Under the pieces are notes generated by a model, which was given only the letters and a program-made list of their open reading frames with translations, did no database searches and was not told the origin of the DNA. From Paenibacillus elgii NBRC 100335 (GTDB lineage: Bacteria > Bacillota > Bacilli > Paenibacillales > NBRC-103111): 64,000 bases of DNA. The stretch covers positions 1 to 64,000 of the forward strand of contig NZ_BIMB01000014.1 of NCBI RefSeq assembly GCF_004000865.1, read 5' to 3'. This document shows positions 35,048 to 42,731 of the stretch, in pieces. Every line of letters starts with the position of its first letter. The stretch's first letter is position 1. Made by a program: the position numbers and the translations under genes.

Positions 35048-35683
35048 TCAGCTTACTTGAAAGCCGCCTCCGTTACCGTTGGAACGAACGCGGTCGATTA
35101 CGCCCGCGGCGCCGCATGCCGCCAACGACCGGTCATCCTCGTACTGGTACAAATTCCAGCCCCCAAACTCCTGTCCGCTGCTCCATGCGTACGTCTGCCA
35201 GACATAGGTTATATCCATGATCCAGTTCGCGATGTAGGTGACGACATCGTACGTGCCGTATACGCCAAGCTCCCACTTGTCGCCGCCATTTGCGGCCGCA
35301 TGCTGGCGCATGGTCTTCTGTACCCCTTCGAAATAGGCTTCCACTTGTCCGAGCGATGGGTCTCCCGTATGCGCTTCGAAGTCGACGGCAAAATAGATCG
35401 GGGTGCCGTAGGGCTGGCCGACGTTCAAAGCGCGGGCTATCGCGGCGGAGCAATCGTTGATCCCCCGCTCATACGTAAAATAATCCGCATAATTGGCGGC
35501 ATCCTGAAAGACCGCCACGATATACAGCCCGCGGGACGATATCAGCTCGGCCTCTGTGCGGGTTAAATTTTTCCATTCGGAGCTGCTGTAATATCGGCCT
35601 ATAAACGTAATTCCGTTCTGCAGCAAACAATCAAGCGGCTCTGCCGTCGTAAAAGGAGCCGCCCGGTCAATCCCTTCCCCCAT
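35048..35683 (-). CDS. DUF1906 glycoside-hydrolase-like protein
   Basis: 211 residues from ATG 35683, six bases after GGAGGTGT. It reads as a single TIM-barrel domain of the Rv2525c-like/DUF1906 family: GIDRAAPFTTAEPLDCLLQNG, ITFIGRYYS, then PIYFAVDFEAHTGDPS, LGVYGTYDVVTYI and WQTYAWSSGQEFGGWNLYQYED. These proteins are thought to act on cell-wall glycan. No signal peptide is visible, so secretion, if any, is by another route. Single gene. Confidence 0.85.
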   Translation of the reverse strand: MGEGIDRAAPFTTAEPLDCLLQNGITFIGRYYSSSEWKNLTRTEAELISSRGLYIVAVFQDAANYADYFTYERGINDCSAAIARALNVGQPYGTPIYFAVDFEAHTGDPSLGQVEAYFEGVQKTMRQHAAANGGDKWELGVYGTYDVVTYIANWIMDITYVWQTYAWSSGQEFGGWNLYQYEDDRSLAACGAAGVIDRVRSNGNGGGFQVS

Positions 35684-35739
35684 CGCCACACCTCCTGCAA
35701 AAATCGCATCGTTCTTGTACAGGTTATGCCGCTACAGGA

Positions 35740-35776
35740 AAAGAGAACCGGATGCATGCCGCCCGGTTCTCTAAAA
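35740..35776. terminator. Terminator after the 35825-36469 gene
   Basis: AAAGAGAACCGG-atgcatgccgc-CCGGTTCTCT, followed by T-runs when read on the minus strand. Confidence 0.8.
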
Positions 35777-35824
35777 AAGGCTATCGTTTGCCGTTTCGCT
35801 CATCCCGCCGACAGACCGCTTCGC

Positions 35825-36469
35825 TTATTTCAAGTTCGCAAGCGATTCGGCTACGGTTTGCAGGTCTGCTTGGGACAGCTTGTCCGAGCTAAGAGCAATA
35901 TAAGTCTTGTCCAGCTTCAAATGCAAGGTCGCTTTGCCATCGGCCGTGATCCATTGGCCCGTTCCGTTATTGAGCTTTACTTCCTGCTTCGATTCCACCT
36001 TGCCGCTCGGCTTGATCTCCTCCGGCGATTCCATGATCGTCATCTTGTAATATTTCAGCGTCAACAGCTTGGCGCTGGTTCCCATCTGATCGATCTTATC
36101 GTCCGAGGCTCCCCGCTCCGGCAAATAATACGTCGGAACGCTGGCGGTTTTGGCCGTCGTGGCGACGGTCGTCCGCTCCAATTCGCTGTATTGAAGCTGC
36201 CCCATCTTGATCGGAGCTTCTGCCGGCGGTTTGGCCGCCTCTCCGCCTTGACCGGTCTGTCCCGGCGTCGTCTGCCCGGCTTGGCCCGGCGGAGTCGTTT
36301 GCCCCGGTGGGGTCGTCTGTCCCGGCGTTGTCTGCTCCGTCGGAGCGGGATCCGGGGTTTTCGGCGGCTGAGCCGCCTCTTTCTTGCAAGCTGTCAGCGT
36401 CACAGTAAGAATCAATGCGGACAACAGAGCCGCCGTTCTCATCCAATGTGCGTGTTTTTTTGTTTTCAT
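35825..36469 (-). CDS. Lipoprotein with TTPGQ repeats and a DUF4367-like C-terminal domain
   Basis: 214 residues from ATG 36469, eight bases after GGAGGT. A lipobox (TLTAC) places the lipid-bearing Cys near residue 28. Residues about 40-85 form a flexible Pro/Gly/Thr/Gln linker with repeated TTPGQ units, and the rest is a small globular domain (YKMTIMESPEEIKPSG, GQWITADGKATLHLKLD, SQADLQTVAESL) that looks like DUF4367, a fold of extracytoplasmic anti-sigma factors. It starts two bases after the stop of the GerxC-like gene, so the pair is one operon. Confidence 0.75.
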   Translation of the reverse strand: MKTKKHAHWMRTAALLSALILTVTLTACKKEAAQPPKTPDPAPTEQTTPGQTTPPGQTTPPGQAGQTTPGQTGQGGEAAKPPAEAPIKMGQLQYSELERTTVATTAKTASVPTYYLPERGASDDKIDQMGTSAKLLTLKYYKMTIMESPEEIKPSGKVESKQEVKLNNGTGQWITADGKATLHLKLDKTYIALSSDKLSQADLQTVAESLANLK

Positions 36470-36471
36470 CG

Positions 36472-37548
36472 TCAAGCACCTCCGTCGAATGTAACCCTAA
36501 CCTGCAGATCGATTCGGGCGCGGGTGAGAGCATCACGCCAGCGGTCCTGGTTCCACACGCCAGGATATTGCTGCCGCACGGACTCCCCCAAGCGCAGCGG
36601 ATCGGAGCGCAGGCCTTGAAGCAACCGGATCAATTCCGTTCCTTGCCGCTGCAGGTTCGATGCCCAGCTATCGGCGGTAACGGATGGTCCGCCGGGCGAA
36701 GCCGCCACCCGCATCACGATGTTCAGCCGGGGCTGCTTCAAATCGCCGTTGCTCGCAATTTCAGCCCGGCAAGTTATATTACGCAGCAGCGGGGAATCGG
36801 TAGCAAAAGGCGACTCTTCCGAAGACCATTCGAGCTTCGACAGACCGTACCCCCCCATCATGCAAGCGAGCAGATTGCTTTGGGACGAGCTCAACTCGGC
36901 CACAAGCTCCTGCTTCTTAAACAAAAGCGCCCGGGTTGAAACACCCGACCCGCTGGGAATATTGTCCATTACGGCCGGGACTGCGGACAAGTAGGGCAGA
37001 ACCACATCGTCCTCGTACGCGCTCCCCGCGAAGCGGAGCGGGTCCGCGGTCCAGCCTCCTTCCCGGAGCCGTGCAATGCCGCCGTTCATCGTTTCCGGGC
37101 TGCTGACGAACCGTTCGGCCGTCCCTTCCACCACCGCCACAAGCGGTCTGCGGCCCTGCTTTACGCCGAGCATCCGGATCTGTCTCGTCCATGATGCGGG
37201 GAAGCCGTGCGAACGCGCCCAGGCTTCGCCGATCGCCACAAGCTCCGGCGGTCTGTGCCGCTCCCATGGGTAAGCTGCGGCCTGGAACGAAACGAACGAT
37301 TGCGTCCGCAGTCCGGAATTTGAATAAGCGCGCAGCGGGCGGCCGGACGCGGGCGGTCCGTAGCCAGTCGTTACGCGAAGGCCGCCGGGGCCTTCATCAA
37401 TGCCTGCGGCTACGAACCGCGCTTCCTCCACTTGCAATGCGCGAGGATCCGCATCCGTCAAGCGGGCGCACCCCGTAACTTGCAGCAGGCAAGCCGTGGC
37501 GAGCAGCATCGATACCGCCCGGTTCATCAAGATTCGCTTTATGTTCAA
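36472..37548 (-). CDS. Orphan Ger(x)C-family spore-germination-like lipoprotein
   Basis: 358 residues, TTG start ten bases after GGAGG. Lipobox LLQVTGC. The N-terminal part contains VAAGIDEGPGGLRVTTGYG, and the C-terminal end shows LRLGESVRQQYPGVW and WRDALTRARIDLQVRVTFDGG, the pattern that ends GerAC/GerBC proteins (LGxxxxxxYPxxW, then alternating VxVxV). The usual N-terminal WDRxEI motif is missing and no gerA- or gerB-like genes are adjacent. So this is a divergent or repurposed germinant-receptor C subunit paired with a second lipoprotein. Confidence 0.65.
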   Translation of the reverse strand: MNIKRILMNRAVSMLLATACLLQVTGCARLTDADPRALQVEEARFVAAGIDEGPGGLRVTTGYGPPASGRPLRAYSNSGLRTQSFVSFQAAAYPWERHRPPELVAIGEAWARSHGFPASWTRQIRMLGVKQGRRPLVAVVEGTAERFVSSPETMNGGIARLREGGWTADPLRFAGSAYEDDVVLPYLSAVPAVMDNIPSGSGVSTRALLFKKQELVAELSSSQSNLLACMMGGYGLSKLEWSSEESPFATDSPLLRNITCRAEIASNGDLKQPRLNIVMRVAASPGGPSVTADSWASNLQRQGTELIRLLQGLRSDPLRLGESVRQQYPGVWNQDRWRDALTRARIDLQVRVTFDGGA

Positions 37549-37675
37549 AGGAAGCCGCCTCCAATTGAAAAATAGTCCGATAACCGTTACGTTACGAAAA
37601 ACACGTTACAGATCATCTACTATTCCCCAATGACTCCCTTTTTATTCCAGAACTTACTTCATCGCACCCGGTCCA

Positions 37676-37720
37676 TGTCAAAAAGCGGCAAGCTCCGTTT
37701 GATGAACGGATGCATGCCGC
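37676..37720 (-). terminator. Terminator of the MBL-fold hydrolase gene
   Basis: On the minus strand GCGGCA...TCCGTT and AACGGA...TGCCGC pair and are followed by TTTTT. Confidence 0.7.
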
Positions 37721-37759
37721 ACGCAGCCGGTCGGTCGAAACCGGCGGATTGGAATAGCA

Positions 37760-38755
37760 CTACGCTTGCCGGTAATACACAAGCCCCTCGCGTACGCTTT
37801 CGGTCAGTTTGCCGGCTTCGCACAGCCAGATCAGGTGCGCGATCGTCTCCGACAGCGCAAAGCGCAGCTGGTGCAGGCTGAGCCGCTCCCCGAAGGTCGC
37901 CCGGCATACGTGATACGCCGTTGCCGGCTCCGCAAGCTTCGACCGCATCGCCTCCAGACGCTCCGCATGATGGGCGATCAGCTCGTCGGCCCGCTGCTGC
38001 AGATGGCCGAAAGGCTCCCGGTGACCCGGAAACGCGAGCCGCACCTCGTAGCGGCGAATCGTTTCCAGACTAGCCAAGTAGCTGGCAAGCGGATTCTCGT
38101 CGATCCCTCCAGGCAAGTAGCTGACGTTCGGGGAAATTTGCGGAAGCACATGATCCCCGCAAAACATGACGGCCGTCTCCGCATGGTAAAAGCACAAATG
38201 CCCTGCGGCATGCCCCGGCGTTTCGATCGCTTCGTATTCCTCGCGGCCGAGCCTTACGCGCTCCCCGGCTTCCACGACGGTGACTTCCGGCTGCGGCGAA
38301 ACGGACGCAACAAAGCCTTGCATATGCTCTTCCATCTGCTGCGCCAGCTCCTCCGGCATTCCTTCCCGCCGGAATAGCGCAAGCATCCGCTGGGTCATCG
38401 GCTGCCCGTCTCCCCAGAGCAAGCGCGTCTGTTCAAGCCCGCTCCGCGACATCAGGACGGGCGCGCCGGTACGCTCTTGAAACCATCCGGCCAGCCCGTA
38501 GTGGTCCGGGTGATGGTGCGTCAGCACGATGCGGTCGATGTCGGAGTAGCCGAGCCCAAGCTCCGCAAGCGCCGACGTCCAGACAGCTTCGGCGGCCTCC
38601 GTCCGCAGCCCCGGGTCGATCAGCGTCCAGCCGCTCTCCCCCGGCAGCAAATAGCTGTTTACCCAGCGCAGCGGAAACGGTAGCGGCACCTTTATCTGGA
38701 GCACGTCGCCGTGCTTCGTCACGCTCCCTTGGCGGCTTGATGGCGATCCGTCCAT
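37760..38755 (-). CDS. Metallo-beta-lactamase-fold hydrolase (glyoxalase II-like)
   Basis: 331 residues from ATG 38755, ten bases after GGAGGG. The binuclear zinc ligands are present: HHHPDHYG (H-x-H-x-D-H), His in TPGHAAGHLCFYH, Asp in MFCGDHVL and the C-terminal His in FPGHREPFG. A helical C-terminal domain of about 85 residues follows. It is cytosolic with no signal. It starts one base after the stop of the methyltransferase gene, so the two are an operon. The substrate is not readable. Confidence 0.92.
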   Translation of the reverse strand: MDGSPSSRQGSVTKHGDVLQIKVPLPFPLRWVNSYLLPGESGWTLIDPGLRTEAAEAVWTSALAELGLGYSDIDRIVLTHHHPDHYGLAGWFQERTGAPVLMSRSGLEQTRLLWGDGQPMTQRMLALFRREGMPEELAQQMEEHMQGFVASVSPQPEVTVVEAGERVRLGREEYEAIETPGHAAGHLCFYHAETAVMFCGDHVLPQISPNVSYLPGGIDENPLASYLASLETIRRYEVRLAFPGHREPFGHLQQRADELIAHHAERLEAMRSKLAEPATAYHVCRATFGERLSLHQLRFALSETIAHLIWLCEAGKLTESVREGLVYYRQA

Positions 38756-38756
38756 A

Positions 38757-39494
38757 TTACGCGTCCCTCCTGCCGACAAAGATCATTCGTTTCGATCGGT
38801 CGGGCTCGTAAGCCGAAGCGTCGTAATCGCCGTAAATAGCGTCGATTTTCAGCCCGGCTAGCTCTAGCATTTCCAGGAAACGCTCCCGCCCGATCAGCTT
38901 TACCTGTTCCTCGTAGACCCGCTCGCCCGATCCGCTTCCGTCCTGCAGCACGATCGTTTTGCGCACGAATCCGTCCTCGATCCTGCGTTTCTCATCGATA
39001 TGGATTTCTTCGACGGTTCTGACCGAGTGCGGTACCAAATGCGCCGCCACATAGGCCGGATTCAAATAATCGATAATGAACCGCCCGCCCGGGGCGAGCA
39101 GACGGTACATTTCCCGCAGCACCTGCTCGTTGTCCCGATCGCCGGAAAAATAACCGAACGACGTAAACAAGTTGACGATCGCATCGAACTGATCGGTGAT
39201 CGGCACGTTGCGCATATCCCCATGGACCCAGCGTACTTCGCCTGCGGTATCCAGCTTTCTCGCTTCCGCCAGCAGCACCTCCGATAAGTCCATCCCGGTA
39301 ACCCGAAACCCGAATCCGTTCAGCGCCATCGAATGCCGTCCCATACCACAGCACAGGTCAAGCACCTCCGCTCCCTCGGGCAGCTCCAGCCATTCCATCA
39401 TCCGGCGCACTTCCTCATAAGCGCCCTGCATATCGCGATGCTTGTAGACGAGCAGATAATCCCGTCCGAAGCTTTTTTCGAACCATTCGGTCAT
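38757..39494 (-). CDS. Class I SAM-dependent methyltransferase
   Basis: 245 residues; the start has GGGACG about eleven bases upstream. Motif I is VLDLCCGMGRHSMAL, motif II FRVTGMDLSEVLLAEA, then VRWVHGDMRNVPI and LLAPGGRFIIDYLNP. The C-terminal cap (RIEDGFVRKTIVLQDGSG; YEEQVKLIGRERFLEML) is typical of small-molecule methyltransferases. Operon with the downstream MBL hydrolase. Substrate unknown. Confidence 0.9.
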   Translation of the reverse strand: MTEWFEKSFGRDYLLVYKHRDMQGAYEEVRRMMEWLELPEGAEVLDLCCGMGRHSMALNGFGFRVTGMDLSEVLLAEARKLDTAGEVRWVHGDMRNVPITDQFDAIVNLFTSFGYFSGDRDNEQVLREMYRLLAPGGRFIIDYLNPAYVAAHLVPHSVRTVEEIHIDEKRRIEDGFVRKTIVLQDGSGSGERVYEEQVKLIGRERFLEMLELAGLKIDAIYGDYDASAYEPDRSKRMIFVGRRDA

Positions 39495-39631
39495 TTCACT
39501 TTCGTCCCTTCTATCCCAGCTTTCCTGGACAAACTAAGCCCTATTTTACCAGAAGGTCCCGCCTGAACGCACGCTTTTGTTCGAATCCGCCGTCCGAGCC
39601 GAAGCCGAACTTCGTTTTTCTTCAGGAAGGA

Positions 39632-39660
39632 TAGCAGGCCGACAAGGACTGTAGTATAAT
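39632..39660 (+). promoter_or_regulatory. Candidate promoter of the ROK-type regulator
   Basis: Perfect TATAAT at 39655-39660, weak -35 (TAGCAG) at 17 bp, 46 bases before the start codon. Confidence 0.35.
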
Positions 39661-39706
39661 TAACGGTTGAAAACGAAAGAGACCCTTCTGGCAACGGAGG
39701 AAAAAG

Positions 39707-40915
39707 ATGACAACTGCCATTCAACAGCGCATTGCCGGGCGTAAGCATAAAGAAATTTTTGAGCAAATCCGCAAGCAGGGGACCGTCTCCAAGATCGACC
39801 TGCTGGAGAAAAGCGGGCTGACAGGCAGTACCTTAACCCGAACGCTGGAGGAATTAACGGCCCAGGGGGTTATTGCGGAAGCCGGCTTCGGCGAATCGAC
39901 CGGGGGGCGCAGGCCGATTCTATATACGGTAAATCCCGATTATGCCTATGTGTTCGGATTGGATATATCGCGAATGTATTCCAAGCTCATTCTGTTCGAC
40001 CTGCAGCTGAACAAGCTGGACAGCAAGCGCTGGGTCATGACGGAGGACGTCACTCCCGAGGTACTGCTCGAAGAGATCGTGGCCGAGTGCCGCGCCATGC
40101 TGGAGCGCCGCTCTCTTTCGGCTGACAAGGTGCTCGGGATGGGCATCGGGGCTGTCGGGCCGCTGGACCGGGCTTCCGGCATGCTGCTGGAGCCGCTTCA
40201 TTTCGCCGCCTCCGGCTGGAAAAATGTCAGCGTCACCGGCTTTCTGGAAAGCCGTCTCGGCTTCACAGTTCTGCTCGATAACGGAGCAAATACGGCGCTC
40301 ATCGGCGAATCGTGGTCGGACCGGGAGCGCGATTACCGCCATTTGCTGTACGTTCACGTCGGCGTCGGCTTACGTTCGGCCATGATGACGAACGGGCAGG
40401 TCGTCTACGGGGCGGTAGATATGGAAGGATCGATCGGCCAAATGATCATTCAAACGGACGGCCCCCGGCTGTGGAATCATGGCAACTTCGGCGCGCTCGA
40501 ATCGTATGCTTCCATTCATGCGCTGGAGCAGCAAGCGCAAGCCCGGCTCAAGCAAGGCCGCGATAGCCTGCTGCTCCGGCTGGAACCCGATCCGGAGAAG
40601 ATCGGCTTCGCCCATCTCCAGCAGGCGCTGCAGGCCGGCGACCCGCTGACAGTCGAACTGTTTACGCAGGCGGCCACCTATTTCGGCATCGGGCTATCCA
40701 ACCTGCTGAACATTTTGCATCCGGAGAAGGTCATTCTGGGCGGCGCCTTGATCGGCGGCCATGCCGGCTTCTTCCATACCGCGACGCGCGTCGCGATTCA
40801 AAGAACATACTATTATCCCAAATATCAGGTTGTGTTCAGCCAAGGCACGCTCGGCGAAGAAGCGCTCGCCACCGGGGCGGCGCTGCTGGTCGTGAATAAG
40901 CTGAGCGCGGTATAA
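39707..40915 (+). CDS. ROK-family transcriptional regulator, kinase-dead
   Basis: 402 residues: an N-terminal winged HTH (EIFEQIRKQGTVSKIDLLEKSG, then STLTRTLEELTAQGVI), then a ROK fold (GLDISRMYSKLILFDLQ, GMGIGAVGPLDRASGMLLEP, HVGVGLRSAMMTNGQVVYGAV). The ROK zinc site (CxCGxxGCxE) is replaced by WNHGNFGALESYAS, and the catalytic NDAN motif reads DNGAN, so sugar phosphorylation is unlikely. It should act as a sugar- or metabolite-sensing repressor, probably of a carbohydrate locus, but no such genes are adjacent. A gene-free region follows. Confidence 0.88.
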   Translation: MTTAIQQRIAGRKHKEIFEQIRKQGTVSKIDLLEKSGLTGSTLTRTLEELTAQGVIAEAGFGESTGGRRPILYTVNPDYAYVFGLDISRMYSKLILFDLQLNKLDSKRWVMTEDVTPEVLLEEIVAECRAMLERRSLSADKVLGMGIGAVGPLDRASGMLLEPLHFAASGWKNVSVTGFLESRLGFTVLLDNGANTALIGESWSDRERDYRHLLYVHVGVGLRSAMMTNGQVVYGAVDMEGSIGQMIIQTDGPRLWNHGNFGALESYASIHALEQQAQARLKQGRDSLLLRLEPDPEKIGFAHLQQALQAGDPLTVELFTQAATYFGIGLSNLLNILHPEKVILGGALIGGHAGFFHTATRVAIQRTYYYPKYQVVFSQGTLGEEALATGAALLVVNKLSAV

Positions 40916-41112
40916 TCGGGCGGGGACGGGTACAGGAGCCGGGGACGGGTGCCGATGGCGAGGTGCTATGAGCTGGGGAGCAGGTACCGAGGGGATCGCC
41001 GTGGGACGCTGACGTGGTACCAACGACCAAGTGCTGGCGACCAGATGCCGTGCCGGGTACCAATTCAAAAGCGGATGGCAAGGCTCCTGCGCGAATACCC
41101 GAAAGTTTCACC

Positions 41113-41140
41113 AAAATTAGCGGAACTGCACGTACCCTAT
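41113..41140 (+). repeat. Degenerate 23-bp repeat, copy 1
   Basis: Core TAGCGGAACTGCACGTACCC, followed by TAT. Shares a TAGCG-AA-CTG ... GT-CCCTA pattern with copies 2 and 3. Confidence 0.5.
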
Positions 41141-41165
41141 GCCATCAAAATTGGCCCGGCATTTC

Positions 41166-41190
41166 AAAATAGCGAATCTGTGGTGCCCTA
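41166..41190 (+). repeat. Degenerate 23-bp repeat, copy 2
   Basis: TAGCGAATCTGTGGTGCCCTA; same orientation as copy 1, one base shorter. Confidence 0.5.
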
Positions 41191-41228
41191 ACAGCCCTCT
41201 TTTAGGGGATATGAACATTTTTCGACAC

Positions 41229-41256
41229 GATTAGAGCACCTCGGTTCCGCTATCCC
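41229..41256 (-). repeat. Degenerate 23-bp repeat, copy 3 (inverted)
   Basis: Read on the minus strand TAGCGGAACCGAGGTGCTCT followed by A. Inverted relative to copies 1 and 2, so the three together can fold back. Confidence 0.5.
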
Positions 41257-41495
41257 CGATACATCGTTTAAAAGCCCCGCTTAACCCACCCTGCCAAGTG
41301 ACTCCGACACGAATGATGACTCATAATAACGCACCGGCGCAAAATAGTTTCTCCTACAGACAACTTCCCGTTTTATCGTCTTGGAATGCTCATACGCCCC
41401 TGTCCCTCTGTCCACTCTCCCGTACTGCCCTCACTCGCCTCGTCTTTACTCAGCTCCCCCCCGGCCTATCGCCTCTTGCCCTCAACGGACATGTC

Positions 41496-41531
41496 AAAAA
41501 GGCGCCCCCGCAATGCAATGCAGGGACGCCT
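41496..41531 (-). terminator. Terminator of the DGQHR gene pair
   Basis: On the minus strand AGGCGTCCCTGC and GCGGGGGCGCCT pair, then TTTTTG; 28 bases after the stop. Confidence 0.8.
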
Positions 41532-41558
41532 AATTTTATATTTCCGCTTCAATCTGCC

Positions 41559-42731
41559 TTAAGCCGACGCTTCGCCTTCCTCGACCGGATCGCCGTGCAG
41601 CTCTTGGAACAGCTGAACGAGCTTGCCGTGCTTGCGCAGCGATTTTTCGTGAATCAGGTTCAGCTTGCCGTTGTCCAGCACTCCGAAGCGTTCGATCAAC
41701 TGCTCGTTCTCATGCGTCCAATCGAAGCCTTCGAAGATGTTCAGACAATTGGTCCAGTTCTTCGTATACTTGCCGTCCGTGAACAAATGACGGTGCGCAT
41801 ACAACGCGACGCTTTCCTGCATGGCGCGGGACGCCGAAGTGTACTGCGGCAGCCCCGGCTGCTCCGGCATGAGAGGAACCAGCGTGCTATAGAATTGGTG
41901 CAAAATCTCGATGTACGTGGACGGGTCCTGCTTGATCCGGCGCGCCAGCTCGTAGGACGGCTGCATTTTGCCCGTAAACAGCATCGTCGCGGTCGAGTAC
42001 ATCCAGCTGAACGACGTAAAGTTTTTGTTGTAAGCGGTCAGGTTGGCCCGACGCTCTACGCCCGCGGACTTCAAGAAGACGTTGTGGTCCACGACCTGCT
42101 GAATGACGACATTGAGCGGATCGATCGAGTCGAACGAATGGCCGAGCTCTTTGCTGACGAGCTGCACCTTGGAGTTGATATCCCCGAACAGTTGCTTCTC
42201 TTCTTCCTCACTAAGCCCGATGTAGATTTGTACCGCCAGCTCGCTTTCCATCAGCTCCAGACGGCGGCGTTCCAACTGCTCGACCTGACCTTCCAACTGC
42301 TCCAGCTCGCTTGCGATCTCCGCATTGTCCGGCGCTTTCCGGTGCTTGATTTTCATAGCGGCGACTTTCTTGTCCAGGCTGCGCGCTTCTTTGAGCATTT
42401 GCTCGTTCACGTAGCCGAGGGCGAGAATGCGGTGCTGGCCGTCCAGAATGCTCAGCTTCGAACCGGGACGCAGGTACAGGCCGTTCTGCACCTTAGCCAA
42501 GCTGCTTACGTCGCGCAAGCTTAAGGTGACCGGACCGAAAAAGACGCGGTCAAGCTCGCGCTCCTGCAAGTAGTTGGAAATTTTGCGGCGTTGTCCTCCG
42601 CTCAGCTTCCGCTGCACCATCGGATCAATGGTGGTGTAGTTCAGCAGATCCTGCACTTGTATCGCAACCGTTGCGAGTCCGAACCGATCGCAAAACGGAT
42701 GTATGGTCATTTGCAAATTTAAACCGTCCAT
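41559..42731 (-). CDS. DGQHR-domain protein, DndB family (second gene of pair)
   Basis: 390 residues. The family hallmark DGQHR is at 97-101 (SILDGQHRILALG), and the matching second motif LFGDINSKVQLVSKEL is at about 181-196. Between them lies a charged coiled coil (residues about 120-165) not expected in a compact DndB. The C-terminal 190 residues are helical. DndB proteins regulate phosphorothioation (dnd) genes and belong to a ParB/sulfiredoxin-like fold; no dndA, C, D or E is near. The ATG overlaps the stop of the upstream gene by one base (TAATG), so the two are translationally coupled. Function here is unknown. Confidence 0.82.
   Translation of the reverse strand: MDGLNLQMTIHPFCDRFGLATVAIQVQDLLNYTTIDPMVQRKLSGGQRRKISNYLQERELDRVFFGPVTLSLRDVSSLAKVQNGLYLRPGSKLSILDGQHRILALGYVNEQMLKEARSLDKKVAAMKIKHRKAPDNAEIASELEQLEGQVEQLERRRLELMESELAVQIYIGLSEEEEKQLFGDINSKVQLVSKELGHSFDSIDPLNVVIQQVVDHNVFLKSAGVERRANLTAYNKNFTSFSWMYSTATMLFTGKMQPSYELARRIKQDPSTYIEILHQFYSTLVPLMPEQPGLPQYTSASRAMQESVALYAHRHLFTDGKYTKNWTNCLNIFEGFDWTHENEQLIERFGVLDNGKLNLIHEKSLRKHGKLVQLFQELHGDPVEEGEASA

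Larger units (their letters stand above)
40916..41495. other. Gene-free intergenic region with dispersed repeats
   Basis: About 580 bases with no convincing gene. The first 200 bases are G-rich with scattered GGTACC sites; the next 150 hold three copies of a 23-bp repeat (see below); the rest is pyrimidine-rich. Open frames here have no ribosome site or known motif. Confidence 0.55.

Noticed and set aside
40949-41191. 80-codon open frame in the repeat-containing gap
   Set aside because: No ribosome site, it runs through the 23-bp repeats, composition unlike the genes.
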